Of a stretch of DNA of 20,641 nucleotides, positions 20,369 through 20,641 are shown piece after piece. Made by a program: the position numbers and the translations under genes. The notes under the pieces are model-generated. The model worked only from the letters and a program-made list of their open reading frames with translations. It was not told the origin of the DNA and searched no databases. The DNA is from Paramacrobiotus richtersi (lineage: Eukaryota; Tardigrada; Eutardigrada; Parachela; Macrobiotidae). The first letter of the stretch is position 1. Every line of letters begins with the position of its first letter. The stretch is from the NCBI GenBank assembly GCA_034698045.1, contig JAQGAU010001205.1, forward strand, positions 1 through 20,641, read 5' to 3'.

Positions 20369-20641
20369 ATTATAAAGGTGATAACAGCTGAGCTTGGACG
20401 ATTCGATGACTCTTACCACATTCAACCCAGTTTGAACCTTAACACCCACAGCTATTATCCAACCAGCCACGCCCCACAACTGGTCAGGAACCTGTATAGA
20501 GTACCAGTGTACAAGCCAAGCGCACCACGGTACGAAGACAGCCCGGGAGGACGCTATGGACCAGAACCATGGAAAGGTCAGCATGTTTACAGACCGAAAC
20601 GATCCAATATTCAGCCAACGCCATGCTCGTGTTCATCGGTT
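20369..20641 (+). CDS. Candidate exon of an unknown Pro/Tyr-rich protein, cut by window end
   Basis: After a good acceptor (TATAACTGTTTTAG) one frame stays open for 91 codons to the edge of the window. The product is rich in Pro, Tyr, Ser and Asn, with RFDDSYHIQPS, YRVPVYKPSAPRY and PGGRYGPEPW. A possible first exon at 20267-20290 (MSGSLLCS, donor GTAAAT) would join in phase across a 78-nt intron, a typical size here, and give a mediocre signal peptide. The minus-strand frame over the same bases is unnaturally Trp-rich, as expected for the antisense of a Pro-rich sequence. I do not recognise a family. Confidence 0.4.
   Translation, partial: MIKVITAELGRFDDSYHIQPSLNLNTHSYYPTSHAPQLVRNLYRVPVYKPSAPRYEDSPGGRYGPEPWKGQHVYRPKRSNIQPTPCSCSSV

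Noticed and set aside
20354-20584. Trp-rich hydrophobic minus-strand frame
   Set aside because: Implausible tryptophan content explained by antisense Pro codons of the plus-strand frame.

Overview
The window is eukaryotic nuclear DNA. Genes are split by short GT-AG introns, many of them 56-80 nt, and there are eukaryotic tRNA genes with internal promoters and TATA/AATAAA elements. The gene set is an intraflagellar transport protein, an insect-type gustatory-receptor-like chemoreceptor, an XK-related membrane protein and a stefin-type cystatin. It points to a compact invertebrate animal genome. A tardigrade or similar ecdysozoan is my guess, but nothing here proves it.

Layout. 1-4937 (+): the 3' part of a TTC21B/IFT139 gene, 14 exons that join in phase into 982 residues; the 5' end lies outside the window. 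5132-5204 (-): tRNA-Lys(UUU). 5205-6009: intergenic, with one weak small-peptide candidate. 6010-7808 (+): a Gr-like seven-helix chemoreceptor in three exons. 8738-9133 (-): a two-exon small secreted cysteine-rich protein, found by splice phase. 10367-10439 (+): a second tRNA-Lys(UUU), identical to the first and inverted relative to it. 11293-15363 (-): an XK-related (XKR) gene in five exons, with a 24-bp minisatellite in an intron. 16179-17688 (-): a four-exon secreted stefin-like cystatin whose start codon sits in a tiny first coding exon. 17872-18274 (-): a tentative two-exon small secreted peptide. 18704-20140: a diverged tandem duplication. 20369-end (+): a Pro/Tyr-rich candidate exon that runs off the window.

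The genes do not form a pathway. IFT139 (cilium assembly, which in animals such as arthropods and tardigrades mostly concerns sensory neurons) and the chemoreceptor (often housed in sensory cilia) are neighbours with a possible shared tissue, but that is only inference. The most interesting material is the set of small secreted genes (the cystatin, the 85-residue Cys-rich protein and the tentative 59-residue peptide), which become visible only when exons are joined by hand.
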